The position numbers and the translations under genes are program-made. 34,639 nucleotides of DNA, from positions 1 through 34,639 of the forward strand of contig JAHECP010000045.1 of the NCBI GenBank assembly GCA_024641665.1, written 5' to 3'. This stretch comes from Acidobacteriota bacterium (GTDB taxonomy: Bacteria; Acidobacteriota; Vicinamibacteria; Vicinamibacterales; JAHECP01). Positions 6,810 through 14,470 of this stretch are shown piece by piece (the stretch's first letter is position 1; the number at the start of each line of letters is the position of its first letter). The notes under the pieces were generated by a model. That model made no database searches, had not been told where the DNA came from, and saw only the letters and a list, made by a program, of their open reading frames with translations.

Positions 6810-9365
6810 ATGCGCGTCAGACGCGTGGCCGGCCTCGTGGCGGCGGCAACCGTCGGCCTGTTCGCCGCGGCCGGCGCGGCGCGACAGGCGCCGGCCAGCG
6901 CGCTCCCGCAGCCGGCCGCCCTGTGGGGCTTCGCACCGGGCACGGACCGGCACCTGGCGGATTACGAACAGATCGTCGCCTGGTTCCGGCAGCTCGCGGC
7001 GGCGTCGCCGCGCGTGCGGCTGTTCGAGATCGGTCCGACCGAGGAAGGACGCCAGATGATGCTCGGCGTCATCTCCTCGGAGGCCAACCTGGCCCGTCTC
7101 GACCGCTACAAGACCATCGCCCGCCGGCTGGCCGATGCCCGCGGTCTCGGCGATGCCGAGGCCCGGGCGCTGGCGCGCGAAGGGAAGACCATCGTCTGGG
7201 TGGACATGGGACTGCACGCCACCGAGGTGGCGCCGGCCCAGGCGAGCGTCGAGGTGGCGCGGGCGCTGGCGGGTGACGAGAGCGAGGAGATGCGCCGCAT
7301 CCGCGACAACGTGATCGTGGTGCTCGTGCCCGTGATTAACCCGGACGGCCTCGACCTGGTCGCGTCCTGGTACCGCGCGAATCTCGGCACGCCCTTCGAG
7401 ACGAGCCCGCTGCCGGTGCTCTACCAGAAGTACGGCGGCCATGACAACAACCGCGACTGGTATATGCAGAATCTCGCCGAGACGCGCGTGATCACGCGTC
7501 AGCTCTACCAGGAGTGGTTCCCGCAAATCCTCTACAACCACCATCAGTCCGGGCTGACCTCGCCCCGCATCTGGGCGCCGCCGATGGACGACCCGGTGAA
7601 TCCGAACATGCACGCGCTCGTCCAGCGCGGCATCTCCCTGCTCGGGGTCGGCATCATGGAGCGGCTCGAGCAGGAGGGGAAGCGGGGCGCCCAGGGCTAC
7701 TCGACCTACTCGAACTGGTGGGACGGCGGCATGCGCTCCACACCGTGCTTCCACAATGTGATCGGGATCCTCACCGAGACGGCCAGCGGGCGCTTCGCGA
7801 CGCCGGTGGACGTCGACCCGGCGCGGCTGCCAAAGGTGCTGCGCAGCGGGGAAAGCGCCATCGAGCCGTCCACCTGGAACCCGAGCCCGTGGCCGGGCGG
7901 CCGGTGGACCCTGCGCGACCAGATGGACTACATCGTCACCGCTACGATGGCGGTGCTGCGGCTGGGGACCGAGTACCGCGAGGATTGGCTCTACAACCGG
8001 TACCAGATGGCGCGCGATCAGATCGCCGCCGGCGCGAAGGGCGACCCGTACGCGTTCGTGATTCCGCCCGAGCAGCACGACTGGCCGACGGCGGTGAAAC
8101 TGGCGCGCACGCTCGACCTGGGCGCCGTCGAGGTGCACCGCGCGTCGGCGGCGTTCGAGGCCGGCGGCCGGACGTACCCGGCGGGCTCGCTCGTCGTCCT
8201 GATGGCGCAGCCCAACCGCGGCTTCGCCAAGGACCTGCTGGAGGCGCAGCACCATCCCGACCGGCGGCAGGGAGCGGACGGGCCGCCGAAGCCGCCGTAC
8301 GACATGGCGGGCTGGACGCTGTCCTATCAGATGGGGGTCCGCGCGGACGCCGTCGCCCGGCCCTTCGAGGCGCGGCTCGAGCGGGTGACCGACTTCGCGG
8401 CGCTCGTGCGGCACGATCCGCCCGGCGGTCCGGGACCCTTCACGATCGACCGGCGGCTGAACGACGCGGTGACCGCGGCGATGCGGGCGCTGAGGCAGGG
8501 CGCGCATGTGTCGGCGACGCGCGACGCGTTCGTGATCGACGGGCCCGGCGCGGCGGCGGCGGCCCGCGCCTCCGCGGATCTGGGCGTGTTCGCCGCGCTC
8601 CCCGACGTGATGCCTTCGCCGGGCGAGGCCCGACCGCTGCGCCTGCCGCGCGTCGGCGTCTACCGGTCCTACGTCGCCGCGACGGACGAAGGCTGGGTGC
8701 GCTTCGTGTTCGATCGCTTCGAGATTCCGTACGTGCGGCTGACGAACGCCGACATCCAGGCCAGCGGCCTCGAGGATCGCCTGGACGCGATCGTCCTGCC
8801 CGACGAGGACGCAAAGGCGGTCCGTGACGGGCACGCGCCCGGCTCGATGCCGCCCGACTTCGTGGGCGGGCTGGGAACGCGCGGCGTCGCGGCGCTCGAG
8901 CGCTTCGTCGAAGCCGGGGGCACGCTCGTCGCGCTCGGCGGCGCCACCGAGCTGGCCGTCACCGACTTCGGGCTGCCGGTGCGCAACGTGCTCGACGGCC
9001 TGCCGGCGACCGAGTTCTACTGCCCGGGGTCGCTGCTGCGGCTGGCCATCGATCAGAAGGACGCGCTGACGGCGGGGCTGCCCGCCGAGCAGGCGGCCTT
9101 CTTCGTCCACGGGCGCGCGTTCGCGGTGGACCCGGGCGGCGCGGCGCGCGTGCGGGTGCTCGCGCGCTACGCCTCGAGCGACGTGCTGATGTCGGGATGG
9201 ATCAACGGGCCGCGGCACGTGGAGGGCTACGCGGCGGCGCTCGAGGTCGCGCTCGGCCACGGCCGCGTTGTCCTCGTGGGGTTCGGCCCCGAGTTCCGCG
9301 GCCAGCCGCACGGCACGTTCAAGTTCCTGTTCGACCCGGTCGTCGAAAGCGCCCTTGGCCGATAG
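6810..9365 (+). CDS. Exported M14-family zinc carboxypeptidase-like protein
   Basis: An 851-residue protein with a signal peptide (about 1-25). The M14 fold occupies roughly residues 45-420. Likely zinc ligands are H136 and E139 (GLHATEVAP) and a His in YNHHQSG (H244/H245). N214-R215 in HDNNRDWY resembles the substrate-carboxylate clamp, and E323 in LTETASG fits the catalytic glutamate. The C-terminal half (about 620-851) looks like a class I glutamine-amidotransferase-like fold, as in other large bacterial M14 proteins. It probably trims peptides or peptidoglycan-derived peptides outside the cytoplasm. The frame is open upstream to 6579, but ATG 6810 has AGGAGGG six bases before it and starts a proper signal peptide. 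An M20 peptidase follows after 70 bases, so the two may form an operon for extracellular peptide breakdown. Confidence 0.88.
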   Translation: MRVRRVAGLVAAATVGLFAAAGAARQAPASALPQPAALWGFAPGTDRHLADYEQIVAWFRQLAAASPRVRLFEIGPTEEGRQMMLGVISSEANLARLDRYKTIARRLADARGLGDAEARALAREGKTIVWVDMGLHATEVAPAQASVEVARALAGDESEEMRRIRDNVIVVLVPVINPDGLDLVASWYRANLGTPFETSPLPVLYQKYGGHDNNRDWYMQNLAETRVITRQLYQEWFPQILYNHHQSGLTSPRIWAPPMDDPVNPNMHALVQRGISLLGVGIMERLEQEGKRGAQGYSTYSNWWDGGMRSTPCFHNVIGILTETASGRFATPVDVDPARLPKVLRSGESAIEPSTWNPSPWPGGRWTLRDQMDYIVTATMAVLRLGTEYREDWLYNRYQMARDQIAAGAKGDPYAFVIPPEQHDWPTAVKLARTLDLGAVEVHRASAAFEAGGRTYPAGSLVVLMAQPNRGFAKDLLEAQHHPDRRQGADGPPKPPYDMAGWTLSYQMGVRADAVARPFEARLERVTDFAALVRHDPPGGPGPFTIDRRLNDAVTAAMRALRQGAHVSATRDAFVIDGPGAAAAARASADLGVFAALPDVMPSPGEARPLRLPRVGVYRSYVAATDEGWVRFVFDRFEIPYVRLTNADIQASGLEDRLDAIVLPDEDAKAVRDGHAPGSMPPDFVGGLGTRGVAALERFVEAGGTLVALGGATELAVTDFGLPVRNVLDGLPATEFYCPGSLLRLAIDQKDALTAGLPAEQAAFFVHGRAFAVDPGGAARVRVLARYASSDVLMSGWINGPRHVEGYAAALEVALGHGRVVLVGFGPEFRGQPHGTFKFLFDPVVESALGR

Positions 9366-9435
9366 CGGCCGCGCACGAGGACGACGCGCCGGTCACCGTG
9401 ACGTCGCGACGAGTGCCTCGTGAGGAGGTTCTTCC

Positions 9436-10686
9436 ATGCGTTTCATCATCGGCCTGCTCGGCGGGCTGCTCGTCGCCTCGGCGGCGGCGGCCCAGGAGCG
9501 CGCGGCGGATCTGGGCGCGACCTTGCTGAAGCAGCCGGCCGTGCAGGCGGCGCTCGAGGCGGCGAGGCGGAACGAGCCGCAGATGATCGAAGAGCAGATT
9601 CGCTTGTGCGAGATTCCCGCTCCGCCCTTCAAGGAGACGACGCGCGGCGAGGCGGTGCGCCAGGCGTTCGAGGCGCTGGGCCTCCAGCACGTGCGCATGG
9701 ACGAGGTGGGGAACGTGATCGGCGACCGGCCAGGCGCGGCGGAGCGGCCGCGGCTCGTGTTCGCCGCGCATCTGGACACCGTGTTTCCCGAGGGGACCGA
9801 CGTGCGGGTCACGCGCGAGGGCGCGTTGCTCCGCGGTCCCGGCATCGGCGACGACTGCCGGGGCCTCGTGGTGATGCTCGGCGTGATCCGCGCGCTGAAG
9901 GAGTCCGGCGTCGAGACGCCGGGCACCATCACGTTCGTCGCCGACGTCGGCGAGGAGGGCCTCGGCGATCTGCGCGGCATGAAGAACCTGTTCAACGTGG
10001 TGCTGAAGGGACAGATCGATCGCTTCGTCTCGGTGGACGGCACCGGATTCGGCGTCACCAACGTGGGCGTCGGCAGCCACCGCTACCGCGTGACGTTCAA
10101 AGGGCCGGGCGGACACAGCTTCGGCGCCTTCGGCCTGGTCAACCCGATCCACGCGCTCGGCCGCGCGATCGCGCTGATCGCGGACTTCCAGGTCCCCGAG
10201 GTGCCCAAGACCACGTTCAACGTGGGGCGCATCGGCGGCGGGACGTCGGTCAACTCGATTCCCTTCGAGGCGTGGATGGAGATGGACATGCGATCGGCCG
10301 ACGCCGCCGCGCTCGCGTCCCTCGACGCGAGCTTCCAGCAGGCCATCGACCGCGCGCTGGCCGCCGAGAACGCGCGGTGGACCGACGGCCGGCTCGAGGT
10401 GGAGCGAACGCTCGTCGGCGATCGACCCGCCGGGCGCACGCCGGAGGGCGCGCCCATCGTGCAGGCGGCCCGATCGGTCACGGCCGCGCTCGCGCTGCCG
10501 GAGCGCCTGGGGGAGGGATCGACCGATTCGAACCTCGCCATGAGCCTGGGCATTCCGGCCGTGACGATCGGTGGGGGCGGGCGCGGCGCGGGCGCGCACT
10601 CGCTCGCCGAGTCGTTCGATTCGACGGATTCGTGGAAAGGCACCCAGCGCGCGCTGCTGCTCGCGATTGCCCTCGCGCAGCGTTAG
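9436..10686 (+). CDS. Exported M20-family metallopeptidase
   Basis: A protein of 416 residues with a short signal peptide ending AAAAQ (residue 20). The M20 metal site is intact: H112 and D114 in AAHLDTVFPEG, D139/D140 in GIGDDCRG, the catalytic and metal glutamates E173-E174 in DVGEEGLGD, D201 in SVDGTG, and the C-terminal His in GAHSLAE. The dimerisation domain lies around 212-320 (GPGGHSFGAFG). M20 enzymes hydrolyse dipeptides, tripeptides or acyl-amino acids with a two-metal centre; the signal peptide puts this one outside the cytoplasm. GAGGAGG (9422-9428) seven bases before ATG 9436 fixes the start. It probably finishes what the preceding M14 enzyme begins. It converges with the next gene, only 15 bases away. 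Confidence 0.9.
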   Translation: MRFIIGLLGGLLVASAAAAQERAADLGATLLKQPAVQAALEAARRNEPQMIEEQIRLCEIPAPPFKETTRGEAVRQAFEALGLQHVRMDEVGNVIGDRPGAAERPRLVFAAHLDTVFPEGTDVRVTREGALLRGPGIGDDCRGLVVMLGVIRALKESGVETPGTITFVADVGEEGLGDLRGMKNLFNVVLKGQIDRFVSVDGTGFGVTNVGVGSHRYRVTFKGPGGHSFGAFGLVNPIHALGRAIALIADFQVPEVPKTTFNVGRIGGGTSVNSIPFEAWMEMDMRSADAAALASLDASFQQAIDRALAAENARWTDGRLEVERTLVGDRPAGRTPEGAPIVQAARSVTAALALPERLGEGSTDSNLAMSLGIPAVTIGGGGRGAGAHSLAESFDSTDSWKGTQRALLLAIALAQR

Positions 10687-10701
10687 CGTCGGGACGCGAG
10701 G

Positions 10702-11259
10702 TCAGGCGTCGCCCGGGGGAGGCGATCCGTCCTTCAAGGCGCGAAAGCGCGGCAGGTCGGCGGCCCGTACCTCGGCGGCTCGCCGGCGGGCGGTGAAGAA
10801 GCGCAGCAGCGCGGCGGCGTGGGCCAGCGTGAGGAGGATCAGCTCGGGGCGCCCTCCGGTCACCGCCACCGGAAAGAGGTTGGCGGCCGTGGCCACGGCG
10901 AAGAGCGGCGTGAAGAGCGGATCGGATCCGCCGCCCGGGTGCCGCTCACCGTAGGCCATGATGGTCGCTTCCCACGCGGGCCGACCCGCCGCGGGCGCGC
11001 CGGGCCGCTCGTAGAAGACCTGCAGGTAGCGGCCGATGCGCTCGACGCCGACGTGCAGCGCGAGCACCGCCTCGAAGCCGGCGGCCAGGACGATCAACGG
11101 AAACACATACGCGGCAGGCCAGACAGCCCAGGCCACGAGCAGGCCGGCGAGACCGGCCCAGACGACGAGCGTGGCCCAGGCGATGGCGACGCGCGCGGTG
11201 CCGCGCTGCCGGATCGTGGCCCGGAGCGCGGCGTACTCGGCTTGTGCGAGGTCGTCCAT
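10702..11259 (-). CDS. Hypothetical four-helix membrane protein
   Basis: A 185-residue protein with a soluble N-terminal helix, then hydrophobic segments at about residues 24-46, 49-71, 116-133 and 138-155, and an Arg-rich, probably cytoplasmic C-terminus. Between segments 2 and 3 is a soluble loop with EATIMAYGERHPGGGSDP. I do not recognise the family and see no catalytic motif. ATG 11259 is the only sensible start; the Shine-Dalgarno is weak. It is divergent from the D-Ala-D-Ala carboxypeptidase gene and convergent with the M20 peptidase gene. Confidence 0.7.
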   Translation of the reverse strand: MDDLAQAEYAALRATIRQRGTARVAIAWATLVVWAGLAGLLVAWAVWPAAYVFPLIVLAAGFEAVLALHVGVERIGRYLQVFYERPGAPAAGRPAWEATIMAYGERHPGGGSDPLFTPLFAVATAANLFPVAVTGGRPELILLTLAHAAALLRFFTARRRAAEVRAADLPRFRALKDGSPPPGDA

Positions 11260-11423
11260 GTGAGCTCGGTGGCGCGCCCGCGCCGGTCGGGCTCAAGCCT
11301 GACGTGCCTCCGGCCGAAATGCAAGGGGAGGGCGGCGCGCGTACCTGAGCCTTCCGGGCGCAGATCCAAAGCGCCACGGGGGCGTTCGCCGGCCGATCCA
11401 GAAGCTTGGGTTCACCATAACTC

Positions 11424-11452
11424 TTGCGCTCGCAGATGGTTATTGCTACACT
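11424..11452 (+). promoter_or_regulatory. Promoter for the D-Ala-D-Ala carboxypeptidase gene
   Basis: A -35 TTGCGC (11424-11429), a 17-base spacer and -10 TACACT (11447-11452) preceded by TGC, an extended -10. It lies in a locally AT-richer patch and gives a leader of about 50 bases before the GTG at 11511. Confidence 0.5.
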
Positions 11453-11510
11453 CCGCGGGTCGGGCTGACATGGAGGGGCACGCCCGCACCACAGTCGGGG
11501 GGGAGAATTA

Positions 11511-12500
11511 GTGCGATCGGCTCAACTCACCAGGCGTCTCTCCGTGCTGGCGCTGGCGGGGCTGTTTCTGCTGGCGCCCGGCGCCGTCGCGCGCGCCGAG
11601 GGCCCGCAGTCCACCTCCGTCAAGTCCGCGCCGAAGCGAACCGCGCCGCGCCGCGCGCCGCGCGTCTCGCGCGCCCTGCGCGAGGCGATGACGCCGCGCT
11701 ACAAGCGCGACGCGAGCGGCGACCTGGTGCCGGACGTCCGCGCCGAGGCGGCGATCATCTTCGACCCCGAGACCGGGCGCGTGCTGTGGGCGGAGAACGC
11801 GCACGACCAGCGCTCGATCGCGAGCATCACGAAGGTGATGACCGCGCTCGTCTTCCTCGAGGACGATCCGGACCTGACCCAGACCGTGACCGTCACGCGC
11901 GCCGACACGCGCCGCGCGTCGACGACCTACCTGCGGACGAACGAGCGGCTGAGCCTGCGCGACGTGTTGAACGTCACGCTCGTGGCGTCGGACAACGTGG
12001 GCGCGCGGGTGCTGGCGCGCTGCTCGCACGGCGGGACCGAGGCCTTCGTGGAGCGGATGAACGAGAAGGCCGTCGAGCTCGGACTCCAGGACACGCATTT
12101 CACCGACCCGTCGGGGCTCGATGACGAGGACGTCTCGTCGGCCTACGATCTCTCCCGGCTGATCGCCTTCGCGGGACACGACGCGCGGATCGCGACGATC
12201 ATGCAGCAGCCGGAATACGCGTTCGGCACGAGCCGCCGGCGGCTGGTCCGCGTGCACAACACCAACAAGCTCGTCGGCCAGATCGACGTCGTGAGCGGCA
12301 AGACCGGCTTCATCCGCAGGGCGGGCTACTGCCTGGCGACGCTCCTCAAGCTCCCGGAAGGTCCCGACGTGGCCGTCGTCGTCCTGGGCGCCTACTCGAA
12401 CCTCGGGCGCTTCTGGGAGACGCGGCATCTCTTCAACTGGCTGAAGGAGCGCGAGAGCCTCCTCGGCGAGTCGCCCGCGGGCTCGGGCTCCATCCACTAG
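11511..12500 (+). CDS. D-alanyl-D-alanine carboxypeptidase (peptidase S11 family)
   Basis: A 329-residue penicillin-binding-protein-type enzyme. A signal peptide (about 1-29) is followed by a basic, Pro/Arg-rich linker (to about 65) and the S11 catalytic domain. All three active-site motifs are present: S105-I-T-K108, S160-D-N162 and K264-T-G266. Family members act in the periplasm, removing the terminal D-Ala of peptidoglycan stem peptides or cutting crosslinks. It is shorter than PBP5 and lacks an obvious C-terminal amphipathic anchor, so it resembles PBP7-like endopeptidases as much as DacA. It starts at GTG 11511, with a GGGGGGAG site six bases upstream and no better ATG. The basic linker is unusual and may bind cell-wall polymers. 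Confidence 0.9.
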   Translation: MRSAQLTRRLSVLALAGLFLLAPGAVARAEGPQSTSVKSAPKRTAPRRAPRVSRALREAMTPRYKRDASGDLVPDVRAEAAIIFDPETGRVLWAENAHDQRSIASITKVMTALVFLEDDPDLTQTVTVTRADTRRASTTYLRTNERLSLRDVLNVTLVASDNVGARVLARCSHGGTEAFVERMNEKAVELGLQDTHFTDPSGLDDEDVSSAYDLSRLIAFAGHDARIATIMQQPEYAFGTSRRRLVRVHNTNKLVGQIDVVSGKTGFIRRAGYCLATLLKLPEGPDVAVVVLGAYSNLGRFWETRHLFNWLKERESLLGESPAGSGSIH

Positions 12501-12518
12501 CGCGCCGCCCGGCACGCT

Positions 12519-12804
12519 CCGTCACGCTGCGACCGTACGCCACGTACGGGACCACGATGCCACGAAGAACGGCGGGCGGCCTGCGCCGTTGGCCGGGGGC
12601 GGTGCCATGGCGTACGCGGGAGAGCAGGGCGTGCTCGTTGAGGTGTGCCTGTTCTCCCTCGTACGCCATGGCATCGCCCAGCGGTCTGGCCGTCATCCGC
12701 GTCGCGGCCAGACCGCGCAGGCCGCCCTCGCACGAAGGCTCTTGTGTGGCGTGACAGCCCTTCGTGCCTTCCTGCCGGGCCCTTCCTTCGTGCTTTCGTG
12801 GTGA
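12519..12804. repeat. CACGAAG-type intergenic repeat block, copy B
   Basis: It fills the gap between the carboxypeptidase and fdhE-like genes, which converge. It opens with the same CCGTCACGCTGC 12-mer as copy A, then a small CCGTACG/CGTACGG hairpin (12533-12549), ACCACGA and CACGAAG (12551-12567), a long hairpin (12604-12672), CACGAAGG (12731-12738) facing CCCTTCGTG (12758-12766), and CCTTCGTGCTTTCGTGG (12785-12801). No gene is visible in the block. Confidence 0.6.
12604..12672. repeat. Long imperfect hairpin (25-bp arms)
   Basis: The arms 12604-12628 and 12648-12672 are inverted copies matching at 23 of 25 positions, separated by 19 bases, and pairing continues weakly outward on both sides. 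It sits in the convergent gap after the carboxypeptidase gene and could fold in RNA from either strand. No T-run follows, so a simple terminator role is not shown. Confidence 0.65.
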
Positions 12805-12810
12805 TCGTCG

Positions 12811-13671
12811 CTACGCCTGGTAGCCGCGCTGCATGGCGGCGGCGTCGAGGGGCAGGGTGGCGACCGTGTCGACGGCGAGCAGGACCGGCCGCGCCGCGTG
12901 GCGGGCGTCGTACACCTTCAGGTAGCGCCGGCAGTCGTCGCACGCGTAGATGCGGTAGCGGCCGTCGCGCGTGGCGAACGACGTCACCCGGTCGCGCGCG
13001 GCGTTCCCGCAGAACGGGCAGGCCAGCGGGTCGAACCGCCAGCGGGTCGTGCAGCGGGAACAGATGAGCAGGCGGTCGGCGGCCGGCGTGATCGTCGCGA
13101 ATTCGGGCTCGCCGCCGCACACCGGGCAGCAGCCGCGCGTCCACGCGCTGCAGTCCACGACGGCGAACGCCTCGGCCGAGCGCGCCAGGAACGGCCGCAT
13201 CGCGAGCTGGACGACGGCCTCGAGGCCGGCGAGGTCGGGCGGCGGCTCGGCGGTCGCCGGATCCGCGGCCGTCGCGAACCACTGGGTCACCATCGGCTCC
13301 AGCCGGTCGGCCTCGCGGCTCAGCGTCTCGGTGCGCCGGTAATCCGCCTCGTCCAGCGCCTCGAACCGGCGCATCAGCTCGGCGACGCTGCGGAACACGA
13401 ACCGGAAATCGCTCCAGTTGAGCGTCAGGTCCTCGAAGCGGAGGATCGGGCGGCCGGTCCTCAGCCGCGCGGCGAGCGCGCCGACGTCGAGCGACGACAA
13501 GGGCAGCGGCAGGCGGGTGCGGATGCGACGCTCGAGCTTGAGCAGCTCGATCTGCAGGTCGATGGCCGAGGCGAGATCGGGCTGCTCGGCGCGCAGGCGG
13601 GTCAGCTCGGCAATCTCGGGCGGCGCCGGCCGCTCGGTGCGGGGCGGTGGATGGTGCGGGTGGCGGGTCAC
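12811..13671 (-). CDS. FdhE-like formate dehydrogenase accessory protein
   Basis: A 286-residue cytoplasmic protein. The C-terminal half carries four CxxC pairs: C182-C185 (CCPVCGG), C204-C207 (ICSRCTTRW), C218-C221 (LACPFCG) and C244-C247 (YACDDCRRYLKVYD). This spacing and wording are typical of FdhE, which binds iron or zinc and helps mature respiratory formate dehydrogenase. The N-terminal half is helical (ELTRLRAEQPDLASAIDLQ). The start is GTG 13671; the ATG seven bases upstream is in another frame. No formate dehydrogenase subunit or fdhD is in this window, so its client is encoded elsewhere or is another metalloenzyme. The gene begins next to a run of Pro/His codons, which makes the exact start less certain. 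Confidence 0.82.
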   Translation of the reverse strand: MTRHPHHPPPRTERPAPPEIAELTRLRAEQPDLASAIDLQIELLKLERRIRTRLPLPLSSLDVGALAARLRTGRPILRFEDLTLNWSDFRFVFRSVAELMRRFEALDEADYRRTETLSREADRLEPMVTQWFATAADPATAEPPPDLAGLEAVVQLAMRPFLARSAEAFAVVDCSAWTRGCCPVCGGEPEFATITPAADRLLICSRCTTRWRFDPLACPFCGNAARDRVTSFATRDGRYRIYACDDCRRYLKVYDARHAARPVLLAVDTVATLPLDAAAMQRGYQA

Positions 13672-13757
13672 GGGTGCTCATTGTGCCCGAGCGGGGTCCA
13701 GGGGCGCAACGACCGGTGTTGGGATTCTCGCCGGGATCCAAGCGGCCGGATGGCTGG

Positions 13758-13766
13758 AGTATTGCA
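13758..13766 (-). promoter_or_regulatory. Possible extended -10 for the fdhE-like gene
   Basis: On the minus strand TGC precedes AATACT (13758-13763). No good -35 accompanies it. The position would give a leader of about 80 bases. Confidence 0.28.
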
Positions 13767-13872
13767 CATTTTGACGATGCCCGCATGCCGTCGAAGGAAG
13801 GGGCCGACTGAGTTTGGGCCGTTCTGCGCCACAGTTCCGCGATCGCTCTCCGCACTCGTACGGGCCGTCCGT

Positions 13873-13903
13873 CCAATGGCTTGGTTCGGGTCCAAGTCGT
13901 TGG
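13873..13903. promoter_or_regulatory. Stem-loop upstream of the receptor operon promoter
   Basis: CCAATGGCTTGG (13873-13884) and CCAAGTCGTTGG (13892-13903) pair over 12 positions as plus-strand RNA, two of them G-U, around a seven-base loop. It lies about 35 bases upstream of the -35 box, so it is either an operator-like dyad or part of a transcript from further upstream. Confidence 0.4.
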
Positions 13904-13936
13904 ATTCTGTCGGAAACCCGGCGCGGTGTGGCTGGC

Positions 13937-13965
13937 TTGAACTTTGCCGCGAACTGGCCCAGAAT
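13937..13965 (+). promoter_or_regulatory. Promoter for the small membrane protein-receptor operon
   Basis: A -35 TTGAAC (13937-13942), exactly 17 bases, and -10 CAGAAT (13960-13965). Each hexamer matches four of six consensus bases. The leader would be about 60 bases. Confidence 0.45.
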
Positions 13966-14031
13966 GCACACGGGTCGTGTCCCTTTGCCTGCGGGTTTTC
14001 ATTCAAACGTCATCCAAGGAGGAGAGGATCA

Positions 14032-14457
14032 GTGAAAGAGACGTCTTATTGGCGATGGCGCCCGAAGCAGGTCCTCGCGCTAGCCGTGATCGCCTCCCTC
14101 GTTCCCCTGCCGGTCTTTGCGGGGGAAGGCACCCAGCCCACGCCCGCCAAGCAGACCTTGACCGCGTCGGCAGCCAAGGTCGTGGCACGTGAGGTGTTGA
14201 AGTCGGTGGACGACGAGGCGGTGGCCGCCCGCAGTGGCGCCCCCGAGTTGCGAGCCGCCGCGTTTTTCAACGGCCGGGCGGGCGTTGCGCCGGCCGTGGC
14301 CGGCCGCGCCGAGCAGGAGGGCACGCCCGGCACCCGTTCCGCGGCGTTCTTCAAGACGCCGGCGGGGATCGCTGTGATGGCCGTGCTGGGCGTCGGGGTA
14401 GGCTACGCGCTCTACTCGACGCAGCACGATCGCGTCCACTCGGCAGGAAAGAAGTAG
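14032..14457 (+). CDS. Small exported/membrane hypothetical protein paired with a TonB-dependent receptor
   Basis: A 141-residue protein with a signal peptide or first membrane helix (about residues 12-30, ending VPLPVFAGEG), an Ala-rich middle and a C-terminal hydrophobic helix (about 110-129, AGIAVMAVLGVGVGYALYS). A short motif occurs twice: RAAAFFNGRAGVA (74-86) and RSAAFFKTPAGIA (102-114), the second running into the helix. GTG 14032 is chosen because AAGGAGG (14016-14022) precedes it by nine bases; the frame is open far upstream only because the DNA is GC-rich. The stop is 13 bases before the receptor start, and the receptor ribosome site overlaps the end of this gene, so they are cotranscribed. 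I do not recognise the family; a role in receptor assembly or energy coupling is only inferred from position. Confidence 0.72.
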   Translation: MKETSYWRWRPKQVLALAVIASLVPLPVFAGEGTQPTPAKQTLTASAAKVVAREVLKSVDDEAVAARSGAPELRAAAFFNGRAGVAPAVAGRAEQEGTPGTRSAAFFKTPAGIAVMAVLGVGVGYALYSTQHDRVHSAGKK

Positions 14458-14470
14458 GAGGACGACGAAC

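Larger units (their letters stand above)
13672..14031. other. Divergent intergenic region with hairpin and promoters
   Basis: The 360 bases between the fdhE-like gene and the small membrane protein gene contain no convincing gene. Visible elements are a minus-strand extended -10 candidate (13758-13766), a wobble-paired stem-loop (13873-13903), a plus-strand promoter (13937-13965) and a strong Shine-Dalgarno AAGGAGG (14016-14022). Confidence 0.5.

Noticed and set aside
6708-9311. An 867-codon frame antisense to the M14 peptidase
   Set aside because: Low-complexity Arg/His/Ala composition, no motif and no ribosome site. It is explained by the codon bias of the plus-strand gene.
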